The position numbers were made by a program, and so were the translations under genes. Source: Prauserella cavernicola (lineage in GTDB: Bacteria; Actinomycetota; Actinomycetes; Mycobacteriales; Pseudonocardiaceae). From it: 64,000 bases of DNA. This document shows, piece after piece, positions 8,032 through 18,567 of this stretch (positions are counted from its first letter, which is position 1; each line of letters opens with the position of its first letter). Under the pieces are notes generated by a model. That model was not told the origin of the DNA and did no database searches. It saw nothing but the letters and a program-made list of their open reading frames with translations. The DNA is taken from NCBI RefSeq assembly GCF_016595675.1, contig NZ_JAENJH010000001.1:1115137-1179136 (forward strand). The letters run 5' to 3'.

Positions 8032-8664
8032 GTGACGAGTGTGCGTGCACGGGCGGTTCAGGGCCGACGACGACGCGGGCCGGTCGAGACGACCAAGGAC
8101 CTGCGCAGGCTCGGGTTCCCTTTCCGCTCAGGGAGTTTGAGTCTCGACTTCGTGGCCACCGTGGCCAAACGCGGCATGGGCGATCGCGAGATGCTGGCGA
8201 CGCCGGACGACCTGGAGACGTGGCTGCACGTCGCGGGACTCCCGCCGGCCGAAGAACCCGCGACACCGTCCGAACTGGACTCCGCTCGCGCGCTTCGCGA
8301 GGCGATCCACCGGCTCACATGGTCCAGAGTGGACGGAGCAAGACCGAACCGGGCGGCCATTCGTGTCGTCAACGACGCCGCGAGTGCGGGCACCCCGGCC
8401 ATCACGATCGGCGCCGACGGGAGCACCGCCGTGCCCGCGCCGAGCGCGCCGGTGACGGCGTCGCTGGCACTGGTCGCCCGCGACGCCGTCGAGCTGTTCA
8501 CCGGACCGCTCGCCCACCGCATCCGCGCCTGTATCGGCCACGACTGCTCGCTGTTCTTCGTCGACAGGTCGCGGCCCGGATCTCGCCGCTGGTGCGCGAT
8601 GGCCGCGTGCGGAGAGAAGGCGAGCTCGGCCAGCTACCGGCAGCGCCACCCCGGCGCCCGCTAA
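8032..8664 (+). CDS. CGNR zinc-finger / ABATE-domain transcriptional regulator
   Basis: A 210-residue protein with the ABATE (stress-induced, DUF1470) domain, residues about 25-160, starting at FPFRSGSLSLDFVATV. A C-terminal zinc finger follows (about 165-205), with cysteines in RACIGHDCSLFFVD and RRWCAMAACG. The name-giving CGNR motif is altered to CGEK. Family members are thought to be DNA-binding regulators. The GTG at 8032 is used. It is divergent from the sulfonate operon and shares a 131-base intergenic region with it, which makes it the likely local regulator. Confidence 0.85.
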   Translation: MTSVRARAVQGRRRRGPVETTKDLRRLGFPFRSGSLSLDFVATVAKRGMGDREMLATPDDLETWLHVAGLPPAEEPATPSELDSARALREAIHRLTWSRVDGARPNRAAIRVVNDAASAGTPAITIGADGSTAVPAPSAPVTASLALVARDAVELFTGPLAHRIRACIGHDCSLFFVDRSRPGSRRWCAMAACGEKASSASYRQRHPGAR

Positions 8665-8700
8665 GCGAACCCCACCAGCGCTCGCGCGTTCCTGCCGAAT

Positions 8701-8753
8701 GCGGTGAAGGGCACCTTTACTGCACTAGATGCAGTAAAGGTGCCCTTCACCGC
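8701..8753. terminator. perfect 24-bp inverted repeat, bidirectional terminator-like hairpin
   Basis: Positions 8701-8724 and 8730-8753 are perfect reverse complements, 24 bp each, with the loop CTAGA. The repeat sits between the convergent CGNR gene (ends 8664) and dgdA (ends 8797), so either transcript would fold it. No long U-run follows, as is common in actinomycetes. The half beginning GCGGTGAAGGGCACC looks like an intergenic palindrome I associate with Amycolatopsis-type genomes. That last point is recollection, not shown here. Confidence 0.8.
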
Positions 8754-8796
8754 AATCAGAGCGGGCGCACCCGGTAGCGGCGCTGCCTGACGCGCC

Positions 8797-11097
<2,301 letters not shown>

Positions 11098-11110
11098 GTG
11101 CCGGACGGGC

Positions 11111-11761
11111 TCACACGACCCGGCCGCGGTGCTTGAGCCGCTTGCTCGAGTGGCGGGCCGCCCACAGCACCACGAGGAACGCCAGCGCGAGCAGCGGGTA
11201 GCCCATCGCGAGCCTGGCGAAGGCCAGCCAGCCGGTGCTGTTCTCGTCGTAGAGCCACTGCTGCACCACGAACCTGGCCGCGAACAGGACCGTCAGCGTC
11301 GCCGTCGCGAGGTCGAAGGCCAGCATCGAGCCCCGGTCCGACCGCCACGCGGTGCCCTTGCCGGTCACCGCGTTCACGAGCACACCGACCAGCGGCCACC
11401 GCACCAGGATCGACACCAGCAGCAGCGCGGCCCCGATCGCGTTCGTCCAGATCCCCAGCAGGAAGAACCCCTTGGCGGAGCCGGTCTGGTACGCCACGAA
11501 GGCCGCGACGCCCACTCCCAGCAGACCCGACACCGCTGTGGGGAACGGTTCCTTGCGAACCAGCCGGAAGACGGTCACCGCCGCCGCGAGGCCCAGTGCG
11601 ATCACGATCGCCGGCTGCAACCCGAAGACGGAGTTGACGATGACGAACACGACCACGGGCAGTCCCGTGTAGACGAGGCCGATCGGCCCGCCCAGCTGGT
11701 CCATCACCGAGTTGCCCGCTCGCCGCGGTTGCCTGTCTCGGACGGTCCGGGCCTCGGTCAT
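11111..11761 (-). CDS. DUF3159 family membrane protein
   Basis: A 216-residue integral membrane protein of the actinobacterial DUF3159 family. It has about five hydrophobic segments, among them GLVYTGLPVVVFVIVNSVFG, GFFLLGIWTNAIGAALLLVS and a last helix LLALAFLVVLWAARH followed by a basic tail. The family has no assigned function. The ATG at 11761 follows GAAGGGGAG at good spacing. The gene is convergent with dgdR (13 bases between stops) and divergent from the histidine kinase at 12091. Confidence 0.85.
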   Translation of the reverse strand: MTEARTVRDRQPRRAGNSVMDQLGGPIGLVYTGLPVVVFVIVNSVFGLQPAIVIALGLAAAVTVFRLVRKEPFPTAVSGLLGVGVAAFVAYQTGSAKGFFLLGIWTNAIGAALLLVSILVRWPLVGVLVNAVTGKGTAWRSDRGSMLAFDLATATLTVLFAARFVVQQWLYDENSTGWLAFARLAMGYPLLALAFLVVLWAARHSSKRLKHRGRVV

Positions 11762-11901
11762 CACTAGCTCCCCTTCACTGGTTCGGTGTGCCGCCTGGGG
11801 GCCCAGGAGAAACGGTGCCGCTGCGGCACACTCAAGCCCGGACCGCGTGACGCGGGTCACTAGGCCGAACGGGCGATGCGCGCGGCGAGCGAGCCTAGCA
11901 G

Positions 11902-11925
11902 CGCATCCACCAATTGGTTGATGCG
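11902..11925. promoter_or_regulatory. near-perfect 24-bp palindrome in the DUF3159 / histidine-kinase intergenic region
   Basis: The 24 bases centred on ACCAATTGGT form a palindrome with a single mismatched pair: the left arm begins CGCATC and the right arm ends GATGCG. It lies 141 bases upstream of the DUF3159 start and 165 bases upstream of the kinase start. It is the only marked structure in this 329-base gene-free stretch (11762-12090). It looks like an operator for a dimeric regulator, but the cognate protein is not known. Confidence 0.5.
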
Positions 11926-12090
11926 ACGGTCCGCCACCGCCCGTGGCGAAACCTGGCCGCGCGGACGATCCGGCGCCCGCGCCCTCGCGGCACGCTGAAC
12001 TCATGCACGAACTCGCGCGAACGCGCACGCGCCCGTCATGCTGACGAGCAACGCGCGGCGGTCGCGCGAGGTCTGGTCCAGGAGTGCGTC

Positions 12091-13365
12091 GTGAGCATCG
12101 AAGCCGAACTGCGCGCGGAGTTCGACTACTGGGAGCGCAAAGAGGCCGCCGCCGTCGACGCGCTTCCCTACGTCCTGCTGACCTTCAGCACCCTCGTCAC
12201 GTTGCTACAGCCCACCTGGGGTGTGCCGGTGAACGCGCCAACGGTCATCGCGCTCTCGGCGGGGGCCGCGATCTGGCTGCTCTGGTTCCACACGCTGCAC
12301 CCGCAGTGGCGCGGCAGGCGCCTGCTGATGGGCGGCTACTACGCCGGGCTGATGGCCTTCATGGGGTGCCTGGTGTACCTCACGCCCTGGTATGGGTTCT
12401 TCGCGTTCGCGGGCTATCCGCAGGCCTTCGAGTACCTGCGCGGGCGCTGGCGCTACGCGGGCGTCGTCGCCACGGCGACGATCTCGGCAGCGGCCTACCT
12501 GGGCGGGGTGGATCCGCTCACCGCCGACGTGCTCTGGGAATGGGGCACCGTCAGTGCCGTGAGCGTCGTGCTGGCGAGCGGCTTCTTCTACCTGGCCGAG
12601 ATGATGGAACTGCGGGACGTCCGGCAGAAACGGGCGCTCGCGGAGCTGCACCGGGCCAACGTCAAGCTCGAGGAAGCGCTGGAGGAGAACGCGGGCCTGC
12701 ACGCCCAGCTGCTCACCCAGGCACGGGAGGCCGGCGTGCTCGACGAGCGGCAGCGGATGGCGCGCGAGATCCACGACACCCTCGCCCAGGGCCTGGCGGG
12801 AATCCTCACGCAGTTGCAGGCCGCCGAGCAGTCCCTCGACGAGCACCCGACCCTGCGCAGGCATCTGACGAACGCGACGGCGCTCGCCCGCGAGAGCCTC
12901 ACCGAGGCTCGCCACACGGTGCACGCGGTGGAGCCGATGGTGCTGGCCGAGTCCCGCCTGCCCGACGCGATCGGCGACGTGGCCAGGCGCTGGGAGGAGG
13001 TGCACGGTGTGGCCGTGCGGCTGACCACCACCGGCGACGCCAGGCCCATGCACGCCGACATCGAGGTGGCCCTGCTGCGCACCGCGCAGGAGGCGCTGGC
13101 CAACGTGGCCAAGCACGCCGCCGCGGGCCGGGTCGGCCTGACCCTGTCGTACATGGAGGACGTGGTGACACTCGACGTGCGCGACGACGGCGTCGGCTTC
13201 GACCCGGACGTCAAGCGTGCCGGGGGTTCCGCGGACGGCGGATTCGGAATCGCCGGAATGCGCCAGCGAGTACGGCGCCTCACGGGACGTCTGGAGATCG
13301 AGTCGGAGCCGGGCGGCGGCACGGCCGTCTCGGCCACCGTGCCCGCCATCCCGGCAGGCGGCTGA
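12091..13365 (+). CDS. orphan NarL/DesK-type sensor histidine kinase
   Basis: A 424-residue sensor kinase. The N-terminal third has several membrane segments (about 25-165). A coiled coil follows (about 175-215), then a HisKA_3 dimerisation domain with phospho-acceptor His228 in RMAREIHDTLAQGL. The HATPase domain has EALANVAKHA, DVRDDGVGFDP and GGFGIAGMRQRV. The GTG at 12091 is preceded by CCAGGAG. Kinases of this class usually pair with a LuxR-type response regulator, but none is adjacent. The next gene, 233 bases on, encodes a MerR-like protein. The gap between them shows no obvious site. Confidence 0.9.
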   Translation: MSIEAELRAEFDYWERKEAAAVDALPYVLLTFSTLVTLLQPTWGVPVNAPTVIALSAGAAIWLLWFHTLHPQWRGRRLLMGGYYAGLMAFMGCLVYLTPWYGFFAFAGYPQAFEYLRGRWRYAGVVATATISAAAYLGGVDPLTADVLWEWGTVSAVSVVLASGFFYLAEMMELRDVRQKRALAELHRANVKLEEALEENAGLHAQLLTQAREAGVLDERQRMAREIHDTLAQGLAGILTQLQAAEQSLDEHPTLRRHLTNATALARESLTEARHTVHAVEPMVLAESRLPDAIGDVARRWEEVHGVAVRLTTTGDARPMHADIEVALLRTAQEALANVAKHAAAGRVGLTLSYMEDVVTLDVRDDGVGFDPDVKRAGGSADGGFGIAGMRQRVRRLTGRLEIESEPGGGTAVSATVPAIPAGG

Positions 13366-13598
13366 ACCCTGCCTGTCCGGGCAGCGATGACGGGCGCGTT
13401 CGCCCTCGATCGGGCACGAACCCGGCCCGCACCCGGACGCTGCGGCACACTCGGGACCAGCGTGGTGCGGGTCCCGACGCAGCGGCCGCACCGCCCGGTT
13501 CGGGTGGCGTGCCGCGCCGCACGAGTGCCGCGGTGGCAGAGTTCGTGCCGAGTCCGGCGCGGCCCCGCGGCCGGGTCCCTCAGAAGGAGAAGTCAGTC

Positions 13599-14387
13599 GT
13601 GGCCTGGAGTACTCGTCAGCTCGCCGAGCTGGCCGGCACGAGCCTGCGGGCCGTGCGGCACTACCACGACGTGGGTCTGCTGCCCGAGCCGGAGCGCAGA
13701 GCCAACGGCTATAAGCGCTACGGCGTCGCGCACCTGGTCCGGGTGCTGCGGATCAAGCGGTTGACCGACCTCGGGTTCTCGCTGTCCCAGATCGCGGAGA
13801 TGGGCGACGCCGACGAGCATCCCGAGGAGGCGTTGCGCCGGCTGGACGTCGAGCTCGCCGAGACCGTGGAGCGGCTGCAGCGTGTGCGCGCCGAGCTCGA
13901 CCTGATCCTGCGCGAGTCGACACCGACCGACCTGCCACCCGAGCTGGCCGTCGCCGCGGCCGACGCGAACCTCTCCGGCGCCGACCGCGCCTTCATGGTC
14001 GTGATGAGCCGGGTGCTGAGCCCGGAGGCGATCTCGGCGTACACGAAGATGCTGCGGAACCAGCCGTCGAACCCCGTCGTCGACGCCTTCGACGAGCTGG
14101 ATCCCGATGCCGACGAGAAGACGCGCCAGGCGCTGGCGCGCGACATGGTGCCGCACGTCCGCGAGCTCTACGCCGACAATCCGGGCCTGGTGGACACCAG
14201 TCCGCAGACACCGTCGGCGAAGAAGCTGGCGGCGCACTCGGTGGACGCGGCACTCGAAGATCTCTACAACCCGGCCCAGGTGGACGTCATGTACCGCGTC
14301 CGGAAGTTGTTGAAGCGACAGCGGTCCGACGATCCCGGTCTGAAAAGGACGGACGCGGGATCGTCGGAACCGGACGGATCAGCGTGA
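13599..14387 (+). CDS. MerR-family transcriptional regulator (paralogue A)
   Basis: A 262-residue regulator. The N-terminal MerR winged helix (about 1-72) reads WSTRQLAELAGTSLRAVRHYHDVGLLPEPERR, then NGYKRY and a helix RVLRIKRLTDLGFSL. A coiled dimerisation helix (about 85-115) and a C-terminal domain of unknown ligand follow. The GTG at 13599 has AAGGAG upstream. It is a clear paralogue of the gene at 19872-20594, with the same start, wing and C-terminal DLYNPAQ/ELYNPAQ motif. Its 3' end overlaps the convergent stress protein gene by nine bases and contains a stem-loop. Confidence 0.88.
   Translation: MAWSTRQLAELAGTSLRAVRHYHDVGLLPEPERRANGYKRYGVAHLVRVLRIKRLTDLGFSLSQIAEMGDADEHPEEALRRLDVELAETVERLQRVRAELDLILRESTPTDLPPELAVAAADANLSGADRAFMVVMSRVLSPEAISAYTKMLRNQPSNPVVDAFDELDPDADEKTRQALARDMVPHVRELYADNPGLVDTSPQTPSAKKLAAHSVDAALEDLYNPAQVDVMYRVRKLLKRQRSDDPGLKRTDAGSSEPDGSA
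14325..14368. terminator. stem-loop inside the 3' end of the MerR gene
   Basis: TCCGACGATCCCG at 14325-14337 is perfectly inverted as CGGGATCGTCGGA at 14356-14368, with an 18-base loop. It lies in the last 65 bases of the MerR coding sequence, where the convergent gene (stop at 14379) also ends. It probably serves as a shared terminator for both transcripts. Confidence 0.5.
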
Positions 14388-14648
14388 CTTGATCTTGCGC
14401 CCGGTCACCTTGTTGTAGATGACCAGGACGATGACCGCGCCGATGACGGACCCGATCCAGCCCGCGGGCTCGAAGCCGCGGATGCCCACGGTGAGCAGGC
14501 CGAAGATGAACCCACCCACGACCGAGCCGATGACACCCAGCACGATCGTCTTCAGCAGACCGATGTCGTCCTTGCCGGGAACAATCGCTCGCGCGAGGAA
14601 CCCGGCGACCAGTCCGAACACGATCCAGCCGAGAATTGTCCAGAACAT
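14379..14648 (-). CDS. GlsB/YeaQ/YmgE-family stress-response membrane protein
   Basis: An 89-residue, very hydrophobic protein of the transglycosylase-associated (GlsB/YeaQ/YmgE) family. Three membrane helices are visible: TILGWIVFGLVAGFLARAI, LGVIGSVVGGFIFGLL and WIGSVIGAVIVLVIYN, with a basic end GRKIKSR. The family is small, membrane-bound and often stress-induced, and its biochemical role is unknown. The length is typical. It is convergent with and overlaps the MerR gene. Between it and the next minus-strand gene (14649-14933) I see no gene. Confidence 0.85.
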   Translation of the reverse strand: MFWTILGWIVFGLVAGFLARAIVPGKDDIGLLKTIVLGVIGSVVGGFIFGLLTVGIRGFEPAGWIGSVIGAVIVLVIYNKVTGRKIKSR

Positions 14649-14933
14649 CGCTTCACCTCGTGGTCGATCGGACTAACACTCTTACCCTACGGGAGCGGGT
14701 CCCGGCACGCTGGCTTCGAGCGTCGGACACGGGAGCGATTGCCGCGACAGCAACACTTCGGGCCCGGTCAGACCGGTCGGACTCTCACCGGCTGTGGCGA
14801 GCGCCGCACGCGCCGTCCGAGCGCCGATGCCGCCGGTGGTCGCGCCGCGCCTCGCCGTGACCGGCAGCCTCGCCGCCACCACCAGGTGGCGACGGCGAGG
14901 CAGCACGGCCTGAGCGCCCCGGCTGCGCTCAGG

Positions 14934-15614
14934 TCAGAGCCGCTCGATCCACACGGAGCGGAAGCGGGGGTTCTCTCCGGGGTCACCGTGGTCCTGCAGC
15001 CGGATCGCGCCCGGCTCCGGCCCCTCGGCCCGCCCGGATCCGGTCTTGCCGTCGATCGCGACGTCGTCGTGCACGAGCTGCCCGTTCCACCACAGGCTCA
15101 CGCGCGCGTCGGCCACCTTCTCGCCGGCACCGTCGAAGCGGGCAGCGGTGAACTCGATGTCGTAGGTCTGCCACGTCAACGGCGGTGTCGCCGCGTTGAC
15201 GTCCGGAGCCTTCTTCGTGTAGATCGCGCCGGCGTCGTCGTTCGCGGGCTCGTCGACCCCGAACGACTCCAGCACCTGGATCTCGTAGCGCTCCTGAAGG
15301 TAGACACCGCTGTTGCCCCGGGTCTGGCCCGTGACCTCCGGCGGATAGTCCGGCTGGAACCACTCGACGTGCAGCCGGAAGTCGGTGAACGTCTCGGTGG
15401 TGCGGATGTCGCCGCCGTAGGACTCCATCGAGCCGGCCGCGACCGGCCACGTGGCTTCGCCCCCGTCGGCGGACTCCCAGGCGTCGAGGTCGGTGCCGTC
15501 GAACAGCACGATCCGCTCCTGGCCCCCAGCGGCCGGACGTTCGGCCTGCGCCACGGCCGGAGCCGCGACGAGCACGGCGGCGAGCACCGACAGCGGTGCG
15601 AGGAGCTTCCGCAT
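14934..15614 (-). CDS. secreted DUF1080 (3-keto-disaccharide hydrolase-like) protein
   Basis: A 226-residue exported protein. The signal peptide (about 1-25) ends near AVAQA. The mature part is a single DUF1080 jelly-roll domain: IVLFDGTDLDAWES, DIRTTETFTDFRLHVEWF, RGNSGVYLQERYEIQVLESFG, and an end with IRLQDHGDPGENPRFRSVWIERL. Related proteins bind or hydrolyse carbohydrates outside the cell, some acting on 3-keto-glycosides. The start at 15614 follows GGGGAAGG. It is a single-gene unit by spacing. Confidence 0.88.
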   Translation of the reverse strand: MRKLLAPLSVLAAVLVAAPAVAQAERPAAGGQERIVLFDGTDLDAWESADGGEATWPVAAGSMESYGGDIRTTETFTDFRLHVEWFQPDYPPEVTGQTRGNSGVYLQERYEIQVLESFGVDEPANDDAGAIYTKKAPDVNAATPPLTWQTYDIEFTAARFDGAGEKVADARVSLWWNGQLVHDDVAIDGKTGSGRAEGPEPGAIRLQDHGDPGENPRFRSVWIERL

Positions 15615-15774
15615 GCGCCTTCCCCTCGACGGCGACAGGACCGGCTCGCGCTCCGCTGTGACGGGAGCCACGACGCCCACAGTGAAAAGCCTCTTCGGTG
15701 GAAAGTCAACGAAAGTCGGCTCAAGTTCGACAAAAGCCCTCAGCTGTCGCAATGGCCGCGACGACGGCCGCCAG

Positions 15775-16344
15775 TCAGTTCACCACTCGGTAGCGCAGGT
15801 GCGTGGCGGCCGGCGTGACGACCGCGTCGAGGCGCTCCAGCGTGATCGCCGAGCCGAGCGTGGCGAACAGACTCGTGCCGCCGCCGATCAGCAACGGGAC
15901 CACGTGGACGAAGATCTCGTCGACCAGGCCGAGCGGCAACGCCTGCTGCAACACGGTCGCGCCGTGCAGGCCGACGGCTCGCTCGCCCGCCGCCTCCGTG
16001 GCGAGCTCGATCGCCTTGGCCGCGCCGTCGTGGACGAAGCGGTAGACCGACGGGCACCGCGCGGGCGGCTCGCGGTGCGTGACCACGAAGCACGGGAGTC
16101 CGCCCAGCGGACCGTTCTCGCCCCACATGTCCACGCACTTGTCGAAGGACCTGCGGCCCATCACGATCGCGCCGGTGCCGACGACGGCGGCGTCCAGCAG
16201 TGCCCGGTCGGCCTCGGTCGAGGCGTCGAACAGCCAGTCGTGCAGCGTGCCCGCGCCGTCGCCGAAGGGGTTCTCGCGGCTGTCGTTGGGGCCGGTGACG
16301 TAACCGTCGAGCGAGATCGACATGTCGGAGACCACGAGTGCCAT
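15775..16344 (-). CDS. dihydrofolate reductase family protein (RibD C-terminal domain)
   Basis: A 189-residue protein of the RibD_C/DHFR-like family. It begins VVSDMSISLDGYVTGPND, followed by a nucleotide-binding core (AIVMGRRSFD, GLPCFVVTH) and a C-terminal HVVPLLIGGGTSLF motif typical of the family. Members are NADPH-dependent reductases of mostly unknown substrate and not true folate enzymes. It stands alone between the DUF1080 gene and a gene-free region. Confidence 0.85.
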   Translation of the reverse strand: MALVVSDMSISLDGYVTGPNDSRENPFGDGAGTLHDWLFDASTEADRALLDAAVVGTGAIVMGRRSFDKCVDMWGENGPLGGLPCFVVTHREPPARCPSVYRFVHDGAAKAIELATEAAGERAVGLHGATVLQQALPLGLVDEIFVHVVPLLIGGGTSLFATLGSAITLERLDAVVTPAATHLRYRVVN

Positions 16345-16759
16345 GGGAGTGTCCTCTCAGAGTCGGGGATCGGGTGTTCTCACCGACACGTCGAACACGG
16401 AGCCCGGCTTTCGACACGGCTCCCGGGAAAGTTCCGGGGGCCCGGGTCCGTGCCTCGATGACGCCCCGGAACGGCGAACTCGACCCGCTCGCCCGACCTC
16501 GCCGCCGGGGGCGCGGAGCCGCCCATCGTGGCGGCCGGGTGCGAGGAGGTCCCCTGTCCCTCCCTCACCGGATCCGGAAACCAGCACGTGGTGGTGAGTC
16601 GTGCCGCGTACGCGATCACGTGTCCGCTGTGCGGGGCGTGCACTGTCCCACGGGAGTCGAACCCATTGCGCCGCCCTTGGCGCACCAGCGGGCCGGAATT
16701 ACCGCCGGCCACGGCGTGTGCTCGCTTTTCCGGAAGCCGGCTACCGACTCCTCGCACCG
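16345..16759. other. 415-base gene-free stretch
   Basis: No reading frame here has family features, a ribosome site and a plausible start together. The composition stays GC-rich, and GGGCCC-type short palindromes are scattered without a clear hairpin. I see nothing that identifies a promoter, RNA or decayed gene. Confidence 0.4.
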
Positions 16760-17230
16760 TCAGGGCAGCAGCGTGACCGTCCAGTTGGCTCGCTGGATGT
16801 CGGCGTCGATCTGCCGCAGTTGCGCCGCCGTCTGGTCGGCCCGCACGCGCAGCTCGCTCACCGGCAGTGCCGTGAGCGTGCGCAGTTCCGAGCGCAGGTG
16901 CCGGAACTCGTTGCGGGCCGCCCCGGCGTCGGCGGCCGCGGTGAGCACACTGTGCCGCTGCCGCAGGACGTCCCGCCGCGCCAGCGCGTCGGTGATCGTG
17001 CCCTCGCCCAGCGACGTCGCCGCGTTGGTCCGGTTGATCCGCCGGATCAGCGCCTCCAGCTCTCCCAGTGCCTGCTCGGCCTCCGCGAGCAGCGCGACCG
17101 GGTCCTCGACCGGGCTGTCACCCTCCTGGTAGCGCGCGTTGCCGACGATCCGGGCCCGGAGCTGGTCGATCCGCTTGGCGGTGGCCGAGCGGATCGCCAG
17201 CGCCTCCGCGACCGTCATCTCCCCTGTCAT
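16760..17230 (-). CDS. DIP1984 family protein
   Basis: A 156-residue, mostly helical cytoplasmic protein. It matches the DIP1984 (septicolysin-like) family: TVAEALAIRSATAKRIDQLR at the start, LIRRINRTNAAT in the middle, and the end LRQIDADIQRANWTVTLLP. The INRTN motif and the final DxxIQxxNW segment are the family's conserved parts. The function of the family is not established. It stands alone. Confidence 0.85.
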   Translation of the reverse strand: MTGEMTVAEALAIRSATAKRIDQLRARIVGNARYQEGDSPVEDPVALLAEAEQALGELEALIRRINRTNAATSLGEGTITDALARRDVLRQRHSVLTAAADAGAARNEFRHLRSELRTLTALPVSELRVRADQTAAQLRQIDADIQRANWTVTLLP

Positions 17231-17279
17231 GATCCCGAGGCTACGGCCTGTACCCCGCTGCGCGCACGCGAGTTCTCAC

Positions 17280-18380
17280 TCACCGAGCCGCGGTGATCCG
17301 GACCCGCCGACTGTCGTGATCGGACAGCAATGCCGCCAGCGCACCGCCCTCCTCGGCGACGGCCTCGCGATCGGACTTGGCCAACCGCCGCAGCGGCGCG
17401 ACCACCACGGTGCTGTCCTCGACGGTCCAGGTCGCGCCGACCCGGCCGTCGACGAGCACCACGCGCTCGCCCGCCACGGAGAGGCCGCGGTGGTCGTCGT
17501 CGATGATCCGGCTCCGGTCGTGGTAGCCGAGGATGGCGTTGTCGAACGCGGGCAGGAACCGCACCGGAGCCGCGGCGTCGGCGTCGGGCCGCGGCGCGTC
17601 CGGCAGGTCGAGCAGCTCGCGCCCGCGCTCGTCGCGCACGCTCACCAGCTCGTCGCGGATCGCGGCCACCGCGGCGGGCAGTCCCGCGAGACCGCACCAG
17701 GCGCGCAGGTCGGCCGTGGCGGCGGGACCGAACGCGGCCAGATAGCGCCGGACGAGCGCCGCGCCCACGGGATCGGCGCCCTCCGGCGCGGGCGGATCGA
17801 TCTCCCGTCCCAGCCATTGCGACATCAGGGCGTAGCGCGCCCCGCCTGTGGCCCGCCAGAGCCCGCGCGGTGGCAGCTGCACGACGGGCAGGAGCGCGGC
17901 GATCAGCACCTCGCCCAACGGCCTCGGTCCCGGTTCCGGCCAGCGGTCCGCGAGCTCTCGCGCGAGCTCGCCCATCGTGCGCGGTTCGCCGTCGGCCAGT
18001 GCCTGCCTGCCCGCGTCGGCGAGCGCGTCGAGGTCGACGCCGTCGAGTTCCCTGCGGTATACCCCGAGCACCTTCTGCGTCAGCATCGCGCCGTGCCGCG
18101 CGCGCCAGGCCAGTGCGTCGTCGGCGGTGACGAGGTGCACGGTGCGGCGCATCAGGTGGGTCCGGGCCACGCGCCGTCCGGAGAGCGACTCCGAGAGGCT
18201 CGCCGGGTCGAACGCGCGCAGCCGCGACCACAGTCCGATGAACGGCTCCTGCGGTTCCTGCGCCTGCAACCCGCCCAGGTGCGCGACCGCGTCGAGCACG
18301 GGAAGGTCGGATCGGTCGAGCAGCAGCTGCCGGGCCAGCGTCGCGCGGTTGAGCGCCCGGATCGTGGTCGGGACGGTCAT
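17280..18380 (-). CDS. winged-helix DNA-binding protein, HTH_42 / AlkZ-like DNA glycosylase family
   Basis: A 366-residue protein of the HTH_42 (PF06224) family. That family includes the Streptomyces DNA glycosylase AlkZ and E. coli YcaQ, which remove bulky or cross-linked alkylated bases. Visible features are the N-terminal helix and the LGGLQAQEPQEPFIGLWSR segment. This carries a QAQ triplet (Gln39, Gln41) at the position of the catalytic Q-x-Q motif. LMRRTVHLVTADD, FLPAFDNAILGYHDR and the C-terminal GRVGATW motif follow. The ATG at 18380 fits the family start. A self-resistance role is not implied, as no cross-linker cluster is nearby. Confidence 0.85.
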   Translation of the reverse strand: MTVPTTIRALNRATLARQLLLDRSDLPVLDAVAHLGGLQAQEPQEPFIGLWSRLRAFDPASLSESLSGRRVARTHLMRRTVHLVTADDALAWRARHGAMLTQKVLGVYRRELDGVDLDALADAGRQALADGEPRTMGELARELADRWPEPGPRPLGEVLIAALLPVVQLPPRGLWRATGGARYALMSQWLGREIDPPAPEGADPVGAALVRRYLAAFGPAATADLRAWCGLAGLPAAVAAIRDELVSVRDERGRELLDLPDAPRPDADAAAPVRFLPAFDNAILGYHDRSRIIDDDHRGLSVAGERVVLVDGRVGATWTVEDSTVVVAPLRRLAKSDREAVAEEGGALAALLSDHDSRRVRITAAR

Positions 18381-18567
18381 GGACGGTGCACCTTTCGACG
18401 TCGCCTGCTCGCACACCACGGTGGCAGGAATAGCGGTCAGGGGATGTCCGCATCCCGGGCCTGGCGACAACCCGTCGGTACGCGGCAGGAATGCCACTCC
18501 TGACAGCGGTTCTCCCCGCCTAGCGTTGCACCCCGTGACCACCGGCGCGAAAGGACAATCCGCTGCC

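Noticed and set aside
12084-14387. A very long plus-strand reading frame of over 700 codons spanning the histidine kinase and MerR genes
   Set aside because: Its first two thirds are Arg/Gly/Ala-rich nonsense in the shifted frame of the histidine kinase. Only the last third, from the GTG at 13599, is a real MerR protein.
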